64,000 bases of DNA from Megamerina dolium (Eukaryota; Arthropoda; Insecta; Diptera; Megamerinidae): contig OY978530.1 in NCBI GenBank assembly GCA_963854835.1, positions 27,866,637-27,930,636 on the forward strand, written 5' to 3'. The notes under the pieces were generated by a model, which saw only the letters and a program-made list of their open reading frames with translations, had not been told where the DNA came from and did not search any database. A program made the position numbers and the translations under genes. This document shows positions 1-10,937 of the stretch, one piece after another (the first letter of the stretch is position 1; every line of letters begins with the position of its first letter).

Positions 1-625
1 AGGCACACATAGTGACAAAACTCTTCTTTTGATCTGAAGTAGCCATCTCGATTTTTAATTTAGCAGAATTATTAGAATTTAATGAGCTAGTGGATGTCAA
101 GTTCGTAAGAGGGGGAACTTGTAACATAGCTACAATAGCAGTTTCGTCAAACTTTATGTTAATATTTGGTGTACTGGTTGCCGCTAAATTCGTTCCAAAC
201 CCAATTTTCAGCGTATCTTTAACACTAGGTAGTGAATTGCAACGTTTTAAAGAAGTTTCATCTGATCTAGGCTCTAATTCTTCATCAGTTTCACTATCAG
301 TTAAAATTTCTTCCTTGACCAATAAGAAAGAATGCGTGACAGAAGGGACCTTAACTTTGCAATTTAGTTTTTTAAAACTTCTAACTAAAAGTTCTCTACA
401 GTGCGAAACTCTCTCATCTAGTAAACTTTTCACGCAAATTGGTAGCTTTTTAATGTGCAGCTCTGCATAAAACAGAATAGCATTGTAAGACTCAATTAAT
501 AAAGAAACATATTCTTTTATTTTATCTGGATTTGTAGTGAGAGTGCGATTTTGAAGAATTCTCTTTGTGACTTTGATAAACTCGGCTCGTAAATCGCTGA
601 AAACTTCTTCACTAAAATCTGTCAT
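1..625 (-). CDS. Partial gag-like ORF of an LTR retrotransposon, open at window edge
   Basis: On the minus strand an ATG at 625-623 opens 208 codons without a stop, running off the left edge of the window. The protein starts MTDFSEEVFSDLRAEF, is lysine- and leucine-rich, and has an acidic stretch (TDSETDEELEPRSDE) near residues 121-135. No zinc knuckle is reached before the edge. The main argument for gag is context: about 1.24 kb upstream on the same strand is a primer-binding site matching tRNA-Arg. A tRNA-Arg site, long leader and then gag is an arrangement I associate with mdg1/412-group Ty3/gypsy elements. It is the longest undamaged element frame in the first 10 kb, so the element could be fairly young. 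A host gene cannot be excluded because I recognise no diagnostic domain. Confidence 0.45.
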   Translation of the reverse strand, partial: MTDFSEEVFSDLRAEFIKVTKRILQNRTLTTNPDKIKEYVSLLIESYNAILFYAELHIKKLPICVKSLLDERVSHCRELLVRSFKKLNCKVKVPSVTHSFLLVKEEILTDSETDEELEPRSDETSLKRCNSLPSVKDTLKIGFGTNLAATSTPNINIKFDETAIVAMLQVPPLTNLTSTSSLNSNNSAKLKIEMATSDQKKSFVTMCA

Positions 626-1867
626 TAGTTGATAGAGTAAAAGTTTAACGAAGCATTTGTAATAATTGTTTTACATTTAGATAGTATAATTTACATAGAA
701 TAAATTTGTTTCCAAATAGGTAATATTTTAAGCTAATTTTATATAGGTGTATATTGAAAGTTTCTTTTTTTTTCCATATTTTAATTACAAAGCAACCAAT
801 TAATATTTTTTCCTAACAAAGAATATTTACTTTAAAATTTTATATAAGTATTTAGTACATGATTTTAGTTATACATTTTCTTATTTATATTAAAAAACTA
901 TACATGATTAAAAGGAATAAGAATGAGAATAAGTAATAAGTAATAAGGATTATTGTAAATAGAATATTAGTAACAAAATGTATGTTTAAATGTTAGAACT
1001 AGCTACTAGAAAGTGTTTTCATTTTTCGAAATCTGCTTGCTCTCGTTCTCATCAGTCGAAGCTCGTGTTAACATTATGCTTTAGTAACGCTGCTTTCAGG
1101 TGCTTTCGTTAAGTTTTTGGATTTAGTACAATGCTCTCTCCTAAAGGCTTATAGCGCAGTAGTTCGTCATGAACGCTGTTGTTGTGCTGTCACAAAGCAT
1201 GTTGAAATTTCGCGTCACTCTATTGCAATCACTACAACCGTTATTGTTGTGATATTGAGTATTGGCGATCGTGTGATTAACGGTTAAATTTCAGAATTGA
1301 CAATTGGATCTGCACTTAAACTGTTTTTGTTGGTATCGATTTTGTAGAATTTTGTCGTATTAACAGTATTGTCTTTGTAAATTGACCACATGTGGTTTAT
1401 GTAATATTTCGATGATGCAATCAATAATTTATGTTGCGCAATTCAAATCTTATGTTGCGCAATGCCAATTTAATGTTGCTCAACTAACGTGAACAGTGCA
1501 ATGTTATTTTATATTTTAGTGTCTGTAAACTATGTTTAAAGCACTTGTTTTTATACAGTTTGGGTCTTTGTCCGAAAATTATACGTAATTAATTTAATAT
1601 TAACTTTTGCTTTATTTTTCAGGATCACATTTTTTGTTTAAGCATATCGATATTTCATTTTTAAATGCTTTGCGCTTTGTAAAAGTCTCAAAAGAGATTT
1701 TATAAATTTTGATTGTACAAAACAACGATCACCGCACTTATATCGTTTTTAACTGCTTTATAATGCAATTTAGATTATTGTATTTCAATATTTGGATTTT
1801 TATTGCTTTTGTTAGCAACGACGATTCAAAAAAAAAAAAACTTTATTTTGACTTTATTGATTCGACA
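626..1867 (-). other. Putative untranslated leader of the gag-like element
   Basis: AT-rich stretch between the primer-binding site and the gag-like start codon, on the minus strand. I see no ORF of note on either strand. A long leader is plausible for the mdg1/412 group, but its assignment rests only on the features at its two ends. Confidence 0.3.
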
Positions 1868-1882
1868 CTGTCACGGTCGCCA
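1868..1882 (-). other. Retrotransposon primer-binding site (tRNA-Arg)
   Basis: On the minus strand the 15 bases TGGCGACCGTGACAG are complementary to the 3' end of tRNA-Arg including CCA. They directly follow the sequence CATTATA, which also ends the LTR-like segment next to the second copy of the site at 1955. This is the copy in line with the leader and gag-like frame. Confidence 0.6.
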
Positions 1883-1905
1883 TATAATGAAAATTTCTTT
1901 TTTTT

Positions 1906-1955
1906 TCGGACTTCGAATCCGAAGATTGCAGGTTCGGGTCCTGTCACGGTCGCCA
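1906..1955 (+). pseudogene. 3' half of tRNA-Arg(UCG) with CCA, abutting an LTR end
   Basis: Read on the plus strand this is the 3' two thirds of a tRNA. Anticodon stem TCGGA (1906-1910), loop CTTCGAA with anticodon TCG (1911-1917), stem TCCGA (1918-1922), T stem GCAGG (1928-1932), T loop TTCGGGT (1933-1939), T stem CCTGT (1940-1944), acceptor strand CACGGTC, discriminator G and CCA (1953-1955). The D arm and 5' acceptor strand are absent and replaced by a T-rich run. The CCA abuts LTR-like sequence. The normally invariant A58 of the T loop reads G. It is not a functional tRNA gene; it looks like primer tRNA copied into retroelement DNA well beyond the usual primer-binding site. Confidence 0.65.
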
Positions 1956-2096
1956 TATAATGCATAACAACCTTTCTTCGCTTCAGCTTAGGCGATACTG
2001 CCTTTCTTTATTGATATCACTTACATCCTAACTTAAACTGAGAACAGTGTGATAGCTTACGTCGTAAAGCTTTTTACGAGAATGACATTTACTGTC

Positions 2097-2100
<4 letters not shown>
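1956..2100 (-). mobile_element. LTR 3' portion of the tRNA-Arg-primed retroelement
   Basis: On the minus strand this segment ends exactly where the primer-binding site begins, and it contains an AATAAA polyadenylation signal (2012-2007), as expected in the R region of an LTR. Its outer end runs into the (TA)n tract, so I cannot place the LTR start or show a matching second LTR. Confidence 0.35.

Positions 2101-2101
<1 letters not shown>

Positions 2102-2185
<84 letters not shown>
2102..2185. repeat. (TA)n microsatellite
   Basis: About 80 bp of nearly pure TA dinucleotides between LTR-like sequence and the gypsy gag relic. Open frames across it (Tyr-Ile repeats) are meaningless. Confidence 0.95.
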
Positions 2186-2188
<3 letters not shown>

Positions 2189-2189
2189 A

Positions 2190-3367
2190 CATATATATTT
2201 TCCATTTTCACTTTCCCATAAACATCCATTTCGCAGATGGAGGCTTTGCCATTGGACTCTCATTAACCATTTCTTGCCACTCTGGATGTACGCCCTGCGT
2301 TTAATATTTCATCATCTTTGCGAGATCTGGGTCGTTCCATTGATCTTTTGTAGTCGTTTGGCGGTCTATGATTGTGCTCGAGAACAATGTTTACATTCCA
2401 TATTGCAATTATGACGAGATGGAGTATCAGCATTACCACGATGGCCTCCATCATGATCTTCTTTTGGTTGTCCTGGAGAATTTGATCTCGCTTGCTTGTG
2501 TCGTAGGCAGCAATACGCGCCATATGCCCTCTTTTATCGCATATGAAGCAATTACCCGTAAACTTGGTTTTGCGTTGATTCCTTGTCCTTGCTTTCGGCT
2601 TCGCAGTCGATTGATGGCAATCACGCGCCATGTGTCACCGTTTATCGCATATGAAGCATTTACCTATAAATTTATTTTTGGTTTCACTCTTTGTTCTTCC
2701 TTTATGCTGCATTACTCATTTGACTGCCTGACGCACTGCTTCAAGTAGATCTGTTGTTTCTGCTTCTAGTTGATGTACTCCTGGCATTGGTCTACACATT
2801 AAACTGGCAGCTTCATACGTCAAAGCACTACTGACTGTTTCGGAATATGTACTCCTTATGTAGGCCACGCTACGTCCCACCATCAAGTATCTTCCGAATT
2901 ACCAGAGAAAGCTATATGACATGTCGGAAACCAAATCTTGAAGGCTTTCATTACTCCATTGCAGTCTTGATCTTACTTCCACTCGATGCAATTGGCTCTT
3001 ATATTCGTTTCCATACTTGAGCTGTAGTGTATCCATCAGTAATTGATAGCTACCACGACCTTTCTCTGGAAATATCTGCAAGACTTCTGACGCATTACCC
3101 TTCAATGCCACTATTAAAGCAGCGGTCGCTATCGTTCCATTGATTCTTCGAAACTGTTGTTTCGAACTGAAGCTTGAAGATGTTGAATGGTGTTTTTCCA
3201 TCAAATGTTGGTGGCTTTAGTTTAATAGAACTTGATTCTCTAATCACTGATGTAGATGGTTTGTTTATTTTTAGTTGATTGAGTTTGTACTCTAATTTCT
3301 CGAAATATTCCTTTATCGTAATTGAGTTTCTTCCATTTCTATCTCGTTGGCTTGTTCTCGTTATCAA
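2190..3367 (-). pseudogene. mag-like Ty3/gypsy gag relic
   Basis: Reading the minus strand from 3367, two overlapping frames give the gag core: PPTFDGKTPFNIFKLQFET, then IVALKGNASEVLQIFPE and YGNEYKSQLHRVEVRSRLQ. This is the pattern I know from mag-type gypsy gag proteins. A frameshift lies near 3100-3200. Two CCHC knuckles follow around 2690-2500. The first (CFICDKR...HMARDC) has a TGA where glycine is expected; the second (CFICDKRGHMA) has lost its last cysteine. The tail ends at a (TA)n tract. Homologous tail sequence recurs in plus orientation at 8496-8590. No protease or polymerase follows, so this is a gag-only fragment. Confidence 0.65.
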
Positions 3368-3599
3368 CTATTTATTTTTGTTGTCATTCGTTTCGATGCT
3401 AGCATATTATTCGTGCTATTCACAATTAGTGATAAATATCCATCTATACTCGTTAAAATATTTTCAATTTGTAAAAAAACCAACAAAGAAAAAAAAAAGG
3501 AATTAAAAAAAAATTATTTTTAACAAGAATTTTTTTTTTTTAAAATAAATAATTCTTTTCAATAAATATATATCATTAGTTACTCATTCCTTAAAAAAA

Positions 3600-4398
3600 A
3601 TTACAAGAAATTTATATTTACAAAAGGAAAAAGAAAATTTTCGGAATCTGAACAATCAGAGTCTGACAAATCAGTTTCCAGATTCTTCATTAAAGGCATA
3701 ATATCCACGTCCAACATAATACTCTTTGCAGAGGAAATTGAAGACTGTACTATTGTGTAATTGGACAATGAAGTTACTAAGGGTCGGAAGAAACTAAAGT
3801 GTGTTTATGGCATTCTCCATTGCATTTTCCTGCAGTTTTTTTATGCTGTTTTCGCGTATATTTCGGTAATTCTTGTTTCTTCTTTCAAGTGCTTTCTCGG
3901 ACATCATATTAATTGGAAGAGACAAATGGGCTATAATTCTATGAATAGACGAAATCATTTTAAACCGAGTGTATAAACGAACAAATATTTCGACAATTTC
4001 CATTGCGTAATACCCAAAAGCTTCAGTTTTAAAGATAACACACGTAAGATTACGCTGAATCGATGTAATAAAAGTTGGCCCATTCCCTTTGTATAAGTAG
4101 CCAAATTTGGTTTTCGAAAAAATTGTCTTGTCATGTTTCCGTTGTTAGTACCACCAGTACCAGGCATTGGTATGTTCACCAACAAATTATTTTCTTATCC
4201 TCTCCTGAATGCCTTTTCTATTTTTTTCAACAACATCTTGTCAGCACCACGGTCTTGCCATTTTTTTAAAATTGGGATCCTGTAGGAAATGTGCAAGACA
4301 GATTCTAAAAACGTAATCCAGATGTGGAGACTTGATAACTCATATTCAACGAGGTTAGAATTAATTGCAAAACTTTTCACCAAATTTAAATCGTTCAT
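3600..4398 (-). pseudogene. Relic of a transposon-type protein (GTxNDGNxxRxFF family)
   Basis: Minus-strand frames carry MPGTGGTNNGNMTRQFF (about 4170-4120), then a stretch ending in MSEKALERRNKNYRNIREN (about 3895-3840), and finally an acidic tail around 3680-3650 (LSDSDCSDSENF). I recall proteins with a GTSNDGNTARRFF-like motif followed by an EARNKD-like motif as repeated, transposon-associated genes of insects, but I cannot name the family securely. Several stops and frame changes interrupt it. The last part of the tail and its downstream sequence are repeated in plus orientation at 8774-8945. Confidence 0.3.
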
Positions 4399-5525
4399 AT
4401 TTTTTGGTGTTCCGCTACAGATTGCGCAACAGATTCCAGAATGTTTGGTGAGAGGGCTTTGATATAATGAGGACGCTTGTCAACTTAGCATTTTCCAGAA
4501 AGTTCCGAAAATTTTTTTTCTGGACATTCATTTACAGGTGCTTCTTTTTCAATCAATTGCAGTGGCATATTTGGACATTTCTGGAAATGTTTCGCGACAT
4601 GCACTCTGTTTCATCTTTTGCAGTGCTACTGCTTACTTGAAGTATTATTATTTAAAATTGTGCCAAAGCATAGTTTTCTATGGCGCGAAACATCTTTATG
4701 GGGATTTCTTCATCGTGCCATACAAAGTAAAGCTCGCGTTTTGTTACAGACATTGTGCGTAAAAAGCGCAAAAAAAATGGAGGGTAGTGAGAGTAGCGGT
4801 CCATATTGGACTTTTTGGACGCACAATAATACACACTTTCAGAAAAAGTTGGCCTGAATACGGCTGAATTTGATAAAGATCTACTCCACAAAAGGCAGGT
4901 GTACGGTACCAATGGCAAGTTGTTAATTCACTCAACTTCGACTACGTTTTGTAAATAATACATACATAGATTTTGTATGTAGTACATCCCTTGATAAATA
5001 TAAAGAAAAAACTATACTTTTATGAAAACAAAGAAATATTGTATTTCTCATAGCGAAATCAAAAGAATTTGGAAAAAGGACTTGCTGGAACATATGTACA
5101 TAGGAGAGCTTATAAAAAATCTTTAATCCTTTGGATTACAGGAGATAAAATATTCCCATCTTTTTAAAGTTAATAATTTGAATTAACCGCCGCTAACGCA
5201 GCCAAATCGTCCACTGTGCGTTGGGTTGGGCTATCATAGGGTTCCTGTGTCCAGATTGCAAATTAGAAAAAAGCACATTAACAGAAAATGTACACTTGTA
5301 GCCGGTGGGCTAACAGCCAAGTGAGCATATATGAAAAAATGTAAGACAAAAAGGAAAAATCAGTTAACACTAATTTAAGAGCTAAATGGTTAAAGCTAAT
5401 AACGTTATTAGTAGTATTATTGAATTTTGGGTATTTACATATAATTAATTGACAGTAAATTCAGAAGGTTTTTGGAGCTATTTTCATTAATTGATTGTAG
5501 CTTTTCAAAGGAGCAATTTGGATTG
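4399..5525. other. No recognised gene
   Basis: Only short frames occur on both strands (for example 4538-4762 plus and 4652-4918 minus) and none shows a domain I recognise. The part next to 4398 may still belong to the upstream end of the transposon relic. Confidence 0.4.
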
Positions 5526-5990
5526 TAGCATTGGCAGAAATGCATGCTATTGAATGTCGCGAATATCACAAGCAAGTTGCAAGCATCTTCTCTGACAGCT
5601 AAGCACCCATTAATTCTCTCTCTTGCCTTGAACAATAAGGTTACGTTATGCAGGATTCCGAGACACAGAGGCATTGAGGGTAATGAAGTGACAGACGAAC
5701 GACGCAGAGCTGGCTTATCGCTTATGTGATATAAACAGTTTCAGGATGAAAATTTGCTACACTTTACCAACTCTACTGGTATTCTACAAGCAAAACTATT
5801 CGTGAACTTGCACGTCTCACAGGATAGAATAAAACTAAGCAGATCAGATTCGCCTCTAATAACTGGTTATCTTATGTGATATAACTGTCTCTGGCCATAT
5901 TTCGTCTTAAAACATTTTCTAACATCAATCACCAAGCCACCCTCACTCTGCCTTCATTACTGCAGTAGTAATACTCGTACCAATAACACC
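5526..5990 (+). pseudogene. LINE RNase H domain relic
   Basis: Plus-strand fragments read ALAEMHAIECREYHKQV, then FSDS, then RIPRHRGIEGNEVTDE (5641-5700). These match the E, D and WxPGHxGIxGNExADEL landmarks of LINE RNase H. A similar but better preserved copy is at 19,960-20,456. Several stops and frame changes interrupt it; the Trp before PGH has become Arg-Ile-Pro-Arg. The distal part (to about 5990) resembles the C-terminal tail of the same protein only loosely. Confidence 0.5.
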
Positions 5991-6242
5991 AATCGTAACG
6001 AAAAAGTACCTCAGAAAAGTATGTTTGAATCGCTGAAAAAGAAAATGGCACTAATTTATTTATCTAAAGAATCGTTTTCGAGATATTGGCGAAAATCATG
6101 CTTTTGCACTATTTTCAGTCACTGGGAAAAATCTCGAATAGGATTTATCTTCCGTCAATATACTGTAATGCATCCTAGAAATGTAGGAGCTAGGAAGTTT
6201 GGAAAATTATATTATTTATATATACAATATAAGTTAACTTAA

Positions 6243-6607
6243 GCTGCGTTCTTTTGCACGCGAGTTGCAAAGGAACACTCGTGACATGAGTTATAGGGTT
6301 GCAAAGTAAAAAGACAGCACTATTATGAATAGGCTCCTGAAATGTGCTTGGGAGATTTCAACTACACGTCAAATTATTGTAAATATACAAAAAACGAAGC
6401 AAAATAAGGCAAGTGGAAAAAAAAAATTATTTTAAATAAATTAATATATTTACCACAGATTCCGCAGAATAGCTACTTTTTTGTCTTGATTTCGTTTACA
6501 AGTTTCACAAATAACCATATATACCACCAGCGTTGCTAAGTAACTAAAGGGAAATTAGAAGCGAGTTGGTGTTCATTTGCAACTCGCTTACAAAAGAATG
6601 CACCCTG
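6243..6607. mobile_element. MITE-like element with imperfect terminal inverted repeats
   Basis: The segment starts with GCTGCGTTCTTTTGCACGCG (6243-6262), followed by AGTTGCAAAGGAACAC. The complement of its other end (6607-6561) reads GGTGCATTCTTTTGTAAGCG followed by AGTTGCAAATGAACAC. The two ends match over about 36 bases with roughly 80 percent identity. The 365-bp interior is AT-rich and non-coding. I see no clear target duplication, so the superfamily is open. Confidence 0.45.
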
Positions 6608-8495
6608 CCATCCATGGCTAACCATTTCTCCTGAAAATTCCAAAACAATCTCACACTTTTTTCTCTGAATACAAATATTAATGCATATTTATGGGATATT
6701 TTTTGTTGCTTTCTTTCTTATGTAATGATTGCGAATGAAACAGCATGACATTAAGTGACAAAATAATTTGTCAAAGTGATGATGAGGGTCAAACTTCTAA
6801 AATGCATTTGTGTATTTTTTCGTTTCGATTAGTATTAATTTCATCCTAGTTATATTCGTTTATAAATCTTTTGTTAATTGTTACTATTGTTTTGCTTTGA
6901 AAAATTTTTAAATATCCATTCAACTTGTACTCAACCAGAGGGTTAATACGATAATGTTGACAATGTCTGAACAAATGTTGTAAGTTGGCAAACATTTAAT
7001 AAAATTTTATTTAATGTATTTATATTAACAGAAAAAAAGCAAGGAAGAAGCAAGCTAGCATATTCGTCAAAGTCATACAAGCCATACAATGGCCATACAA
7101 TCGTTAATTTTAGATACGGCCAATAGCAGAAGTAAGTAAATTGTTTACAATTTATTTTTATTTTGCTATATTGCATATATTTATGTTGAATACGCAAGTT
7201 AAAAAAAAAAGAAAAGTGAAAGTGCAGTCTTTCTTATTGAAATGGAACAGATTTTAGGTAAAATCTGTTAACCTTGCATGCATCGTAGTGCTTTTAATAT
7301 GTGTAACTATTGTGTTGAAACGCAACTGGTAGTGGAGCTTCAGTGAGCAGGTTCACTGATCATAAATTGGCCAAAAGTGAATTGTATTTACATGTAGTCT
7401 TTGTTGCAGTGCTGAGAATATGGTGTCAGCATATTTAGCGCATTTTTGTTCTAGAATGTTGTGTTGTACGTGTCAACATTATAAAATTACAGCGTTCATT
7501 AACTTGAATATTAAACATAGTGTGAGTAGTGAAAAAATATAAAATGCATAAATATTATAACGTTTTTGAAATTGGCGTTCTTCTTATTGTTTATAAAGTA
7601 GCAACATCCACACACACACAGACACATTATCATCAACCACCAATTACAACAATATTGCCACCACCAGTGCAACCGACGTTGAAAGTTCACCGGTCGAAAA
7701 CTCCCTCACTTAAACAATTATATATCGTGAGTATCAATATACGCTTAATTAAATCTAAATCAACCAATTTTTTATATATTTTCCAGATTGGATCTAAGTG
7801 GTTGCACCCACAACAACAACCTTTTTAAACAAATTATTTAAATAGTAAAGATACTAATATTTATTTCCTTTTTCAGATGTAAATCGGTGCTACATATTTA
7901 ACAGGAAAGATGCAATTCATTGATGCAATCGCAGCTGCAACAAATTTTATAAAGTTAATGTTTATTAAAAATTGTTAAATAATTTTTAATTGTAAATATA
8001 TGTCAAAAGAAAGGTGATTTCATTACTTTTCTTTTGATTATAATAATGTTAAAATCGAATTTTTTAACTTTTGTCTAAAAATAATATTGTATTAATCCTA
8101 TAATTTATTCAACTTTCCTAATGTAGCTATATGTAAATATTTTTTTTTTATTTGAATTATTTTAAAAAATAAAGAATTCGACGTTTAATAATTTGTTTGA
8201 AATTTTAAGAAATCTTTATTAAAAACGCAACCCTGCGCTGGCTGACGAGGGAAATTAGAGGAGTATAGCTACATGTTTTCTTTATGACGTAGTTTAATGA
8301 AAGCGATAGGGTTGCGTGATCACACGTACAATATATATTTTCAGATATATTATTGTAGTTCTCTGCCTACCGGCAACAAGTGCGGAGCCGAATGGGGCTA
8401 AAATTGGTAGTAGCTTCGGCTACGAGGACTTACCAAAAGACTTTAAATTTGGTACCACAGGTGATCAGGTTGGAATTCCTTCATCCTGATCGTTG
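6608..8495. other. AT-rich region, no firm gene
   Basis: Mostly AT-rich sequence with short frames only. A weak candidate small spliced ORF is listed separately at 7543-7828. From about 8230 to 8495 the base composition is less extreme, with a plus-strand piece SFGYEDLPKDFKFGTTG that I do not recognise, leading into the gag tail at 8496. Confidence 0.4.
7543..7828 (+). other. Candidate small ORF with intron-like signals, unproven
   Basis: An ATG at 7543 opens a frame with a hydrophobic stretch (FEIGVLLIVYKVA) followed by a His/Pro/Thr-rich part (HYHQPPITTILPPP). A GTGAGT at about 7728 and a pyrimidine-rich TTTTCCAG at about 7786 could bound a small intron whose removal keeps the frame, ending at TAA 7828. 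An AATAAA lies near 8169. There is no homology argument, so it may be chance. Confidence 0.15.
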
Positions 8496-8945
<450 letters not shown>

Positions 8946-8946
8946 T

Positions 8947-9258
8947 TGCCATAATGGTGCGAAGATACCAAAGGCAGATTTAGCTTTACCGAGTCCACGT
9001 TCAACATCCAGCTCGGAACCACCGGCCGCAGTTACCATGCATCCAAGGTAGCAAAATTTATTCACGTTCAAGGCCAGTAGGTCTCAGCTTCTCCTGCATG
9101 GCTTGCGTTAGCAGCTTTAAATCACACACTTTGTATGTGAACAGGCAGATGCCCCTGTATGCCCTGTGTTGATTTTCGTTTCTGAAAGCGGCACCTAGGA
9201 CGTCTTCGATGACAAGAAGAAATAACATAGGAAAAAGGATACATCCCTGTCGCACGCG
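8947..9258 (-). pseudogene. LINE reverse transcriptase fragment, RTE-like
   Basis: Minus strand: VRQGCILFPMLFLLVIEDVL (from 9255) is the RT block before the catalytic YADD box; the box itself is lost by a deletion. A second frame gives NKFCYLGCMVTAAGGSELD and VERGLGKAKSAFGIFAPLW. These are typical of the endonuclease-reverse transcriptase LINEs that I would place near RTE. It ends abruptly at the transposon-protein tail at 8945. Confidence 0.6.
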
Positions 9259-9639
9259 CCTCAGGGATTACAAAGATTGATTCAAATTCGTCATTTATAA
9301 AACACCAAAAGATGAATGTCATTTAAGGAAATGAAAACTTTGAACGAACATAGGCAAATTCTCCAATTATTTAATGAAACTATTTGAAGAAAGTGGTATT
9401 TTAAAAATTATTTATACATGGCAAGCTACTGACAGATGTGCTAAAAAAATGCTTTCCTATACGAAAACTGATGCGCCGTCGGTAACATTGTCTATGATTG
9501 CTAAAATTAGTTGAATACAGTTCCAAGCATTGTTTCTTAATTTATTAATTTGAACATATTGAATTTGACTCATATCGATGCAAATAACTTTGATATTTTC
9601 ATTACTTTTGGGTTTTAGATTCATGATCACAATGTCTAC
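9259..9639. other. No recognised gene
   Basis: Short unassignable frames only. A 161-codon minus-strand frame covers 9942-9457, with no recognisable motif and a hydrophobic, low-information composition. Confidence 0.35.
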
Positions 9640-9985
9640 AGATGCAAAAATGTCGTAAACGATATCAACTTCTAGAGACAACATTACTTGTAAAAAAAGT
9701 ATGCTGGAGAATACTTCTGCAAATTGAAATGCTATGGATTTAGAATGCAGGTTAGACATCCTTACCTCATGTATTAAGCAAATAATGGCGTACGAGACGG
9801 AAATCAATAAGTCGGATCCGTCTGACGATAAAAGAATTAATATAGAAGATTTATGCATAAGTATGAAGACCAGTTTATTGTTGTCGTTAGGCAAAAAAAG
9901 ACATACAGAAATTTCAGCTTTTGACCACACTTTGTGTGTCACTATACCTCCTTCCTTCTTTTGTATACAGCAGATATGCCTTTAA
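9640..9985 (+). pseudogene. Possible gag relic of an LTR retroelement
   Basis: The plus frame with two upstream stops reads MDLECRLDILTSCIKQIM, AYETEINKSDPSDDKR and IEDLCISMKTSLLLSLG. The pattern (L-R-L-x-x-L, ExE-K-DPxDD, EDLxIxxK) is reminiscent of the N-terminal part of BEL/Pao or gypsy gag proteins. The similarity is weak and from memory, so this is a suggestion. Confidence 0.2.
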
Positions 9986-10014
9986 ATGATAACACAATGA
10001 TATCAATGATCAAA

Positions 10015-10512
10015 CTTTCTAAGTTTGGAGAATAAAGTCTTGATATTCAAATCAATTATAAAACCAATTTTGACATATGGCATTCAAATGTGAAGCAGTG
10101 GATCAACATCAAACGTTGAAAAGCTGCAAAGGGTGCAATCAAATGTACTTAGAACCATCACAAAAGCACCATGGTACGTCAAAAACTGCAATAAACACAG
10201 AGATTTAAATATACCATCAGTCAAAGATGGAATACCCCGTCTCAACGCAATATATTTAATGAAGTTGGAATATCATACTATCTCGCTCGCAACGAACCTA
10301 CATACATAACCGATGCCATCAACGTCTGAAGAATAAGAGAGATGTTATGCAACTCACGTAATGTTTGTATATAATCTTTTATATTCTTTAATTTACATAG
10401 AGTTTTGAGCACTGGTAAAGAACTTTAAATATTTTAGCCTTGAGATTTTATCACTAATTGTTAGTTTCGTCAAAGAAGATTCAATAAAAACTGAAGATGA
10501 AAAAAAAAACTA
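10015..10512 (+). mobile_element. Jockey LINE 3' end (ORF2 C-terminus and 3'UTR)
   Basis: The plus strand reads IIKPILTYGIQM then a stop, VEKLQRVQSNVLRTITKAPW, and HRDLNIPSVKDGIPRLNAIY. This is the post-RT C-terminal region of Jockey ORF2. The 3'UTR carries a TTGTTAGTTTCGTCAAAGAA stretch, then AATAAAA and an A-run ending near 10,512. It is truncated at its 5' side, as dead-on-arrival LINE copies usually are. Related 3' ends occur at 12,929 and 58,162. Confidence 0.7.
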
Positions 10513-10861
10513 TATCTCCTTCGAGCCACCTCACAGTGCATTGACCCCATACAACACGTGGACAAACATCAAAGCAGTAGTTGGATTTCAATTTCAATAA
10601 AACCCTGTCTTTAACGGGAGGCTACGGTTACCTGGCGCCCTCCGTAATAAGTAACCTTACCTGCGTATAATGAATCTCTGCGTAGGCTGACCGTTGTTGG
10701 CATAAGTGCAAAATAACACACTTAAAGGAAAACAAAAAAAAATGTTTTCCGTTTTGTGAATACAAAAAAACAAAAATTTTTCTAGCTAACTCCCATATGA
10801 GGTATGGCTAAAGCTTAAATTTCAAATTTAGGATCGAAATTACTCAATAAATTCGCACTTT
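10513..10861 (+). other. Non-coding remnant, perhaps a LINE 3'UTR
   Basis: No coding sequence. The block ending CATAAGTGCAAAATAACACA followed by an A-run near 10,740 resembles the 3'UTR around 51,150-51,205 (GTGTTATTCTGCACTTATG) in inverted orientation. It therefore may be a piece of a non-LTR element or of a shared insertion. Confidence 0.2.
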
Positions 10862-10937
10862 ATTCGGTCAACCAACATATTGGCCGACGGACAAGAGGAA
10901 AATACCCGATCTCATAGACTTTGGAGTCGCCAAAGGT

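Noticed and set aside
9457..9942. Minus-strand frame of 161 codons as a gene
   Set aside because: Hydrophobic and low in information, with no recognisable domain. The opposite strand has a faint gag-like pattern instead.
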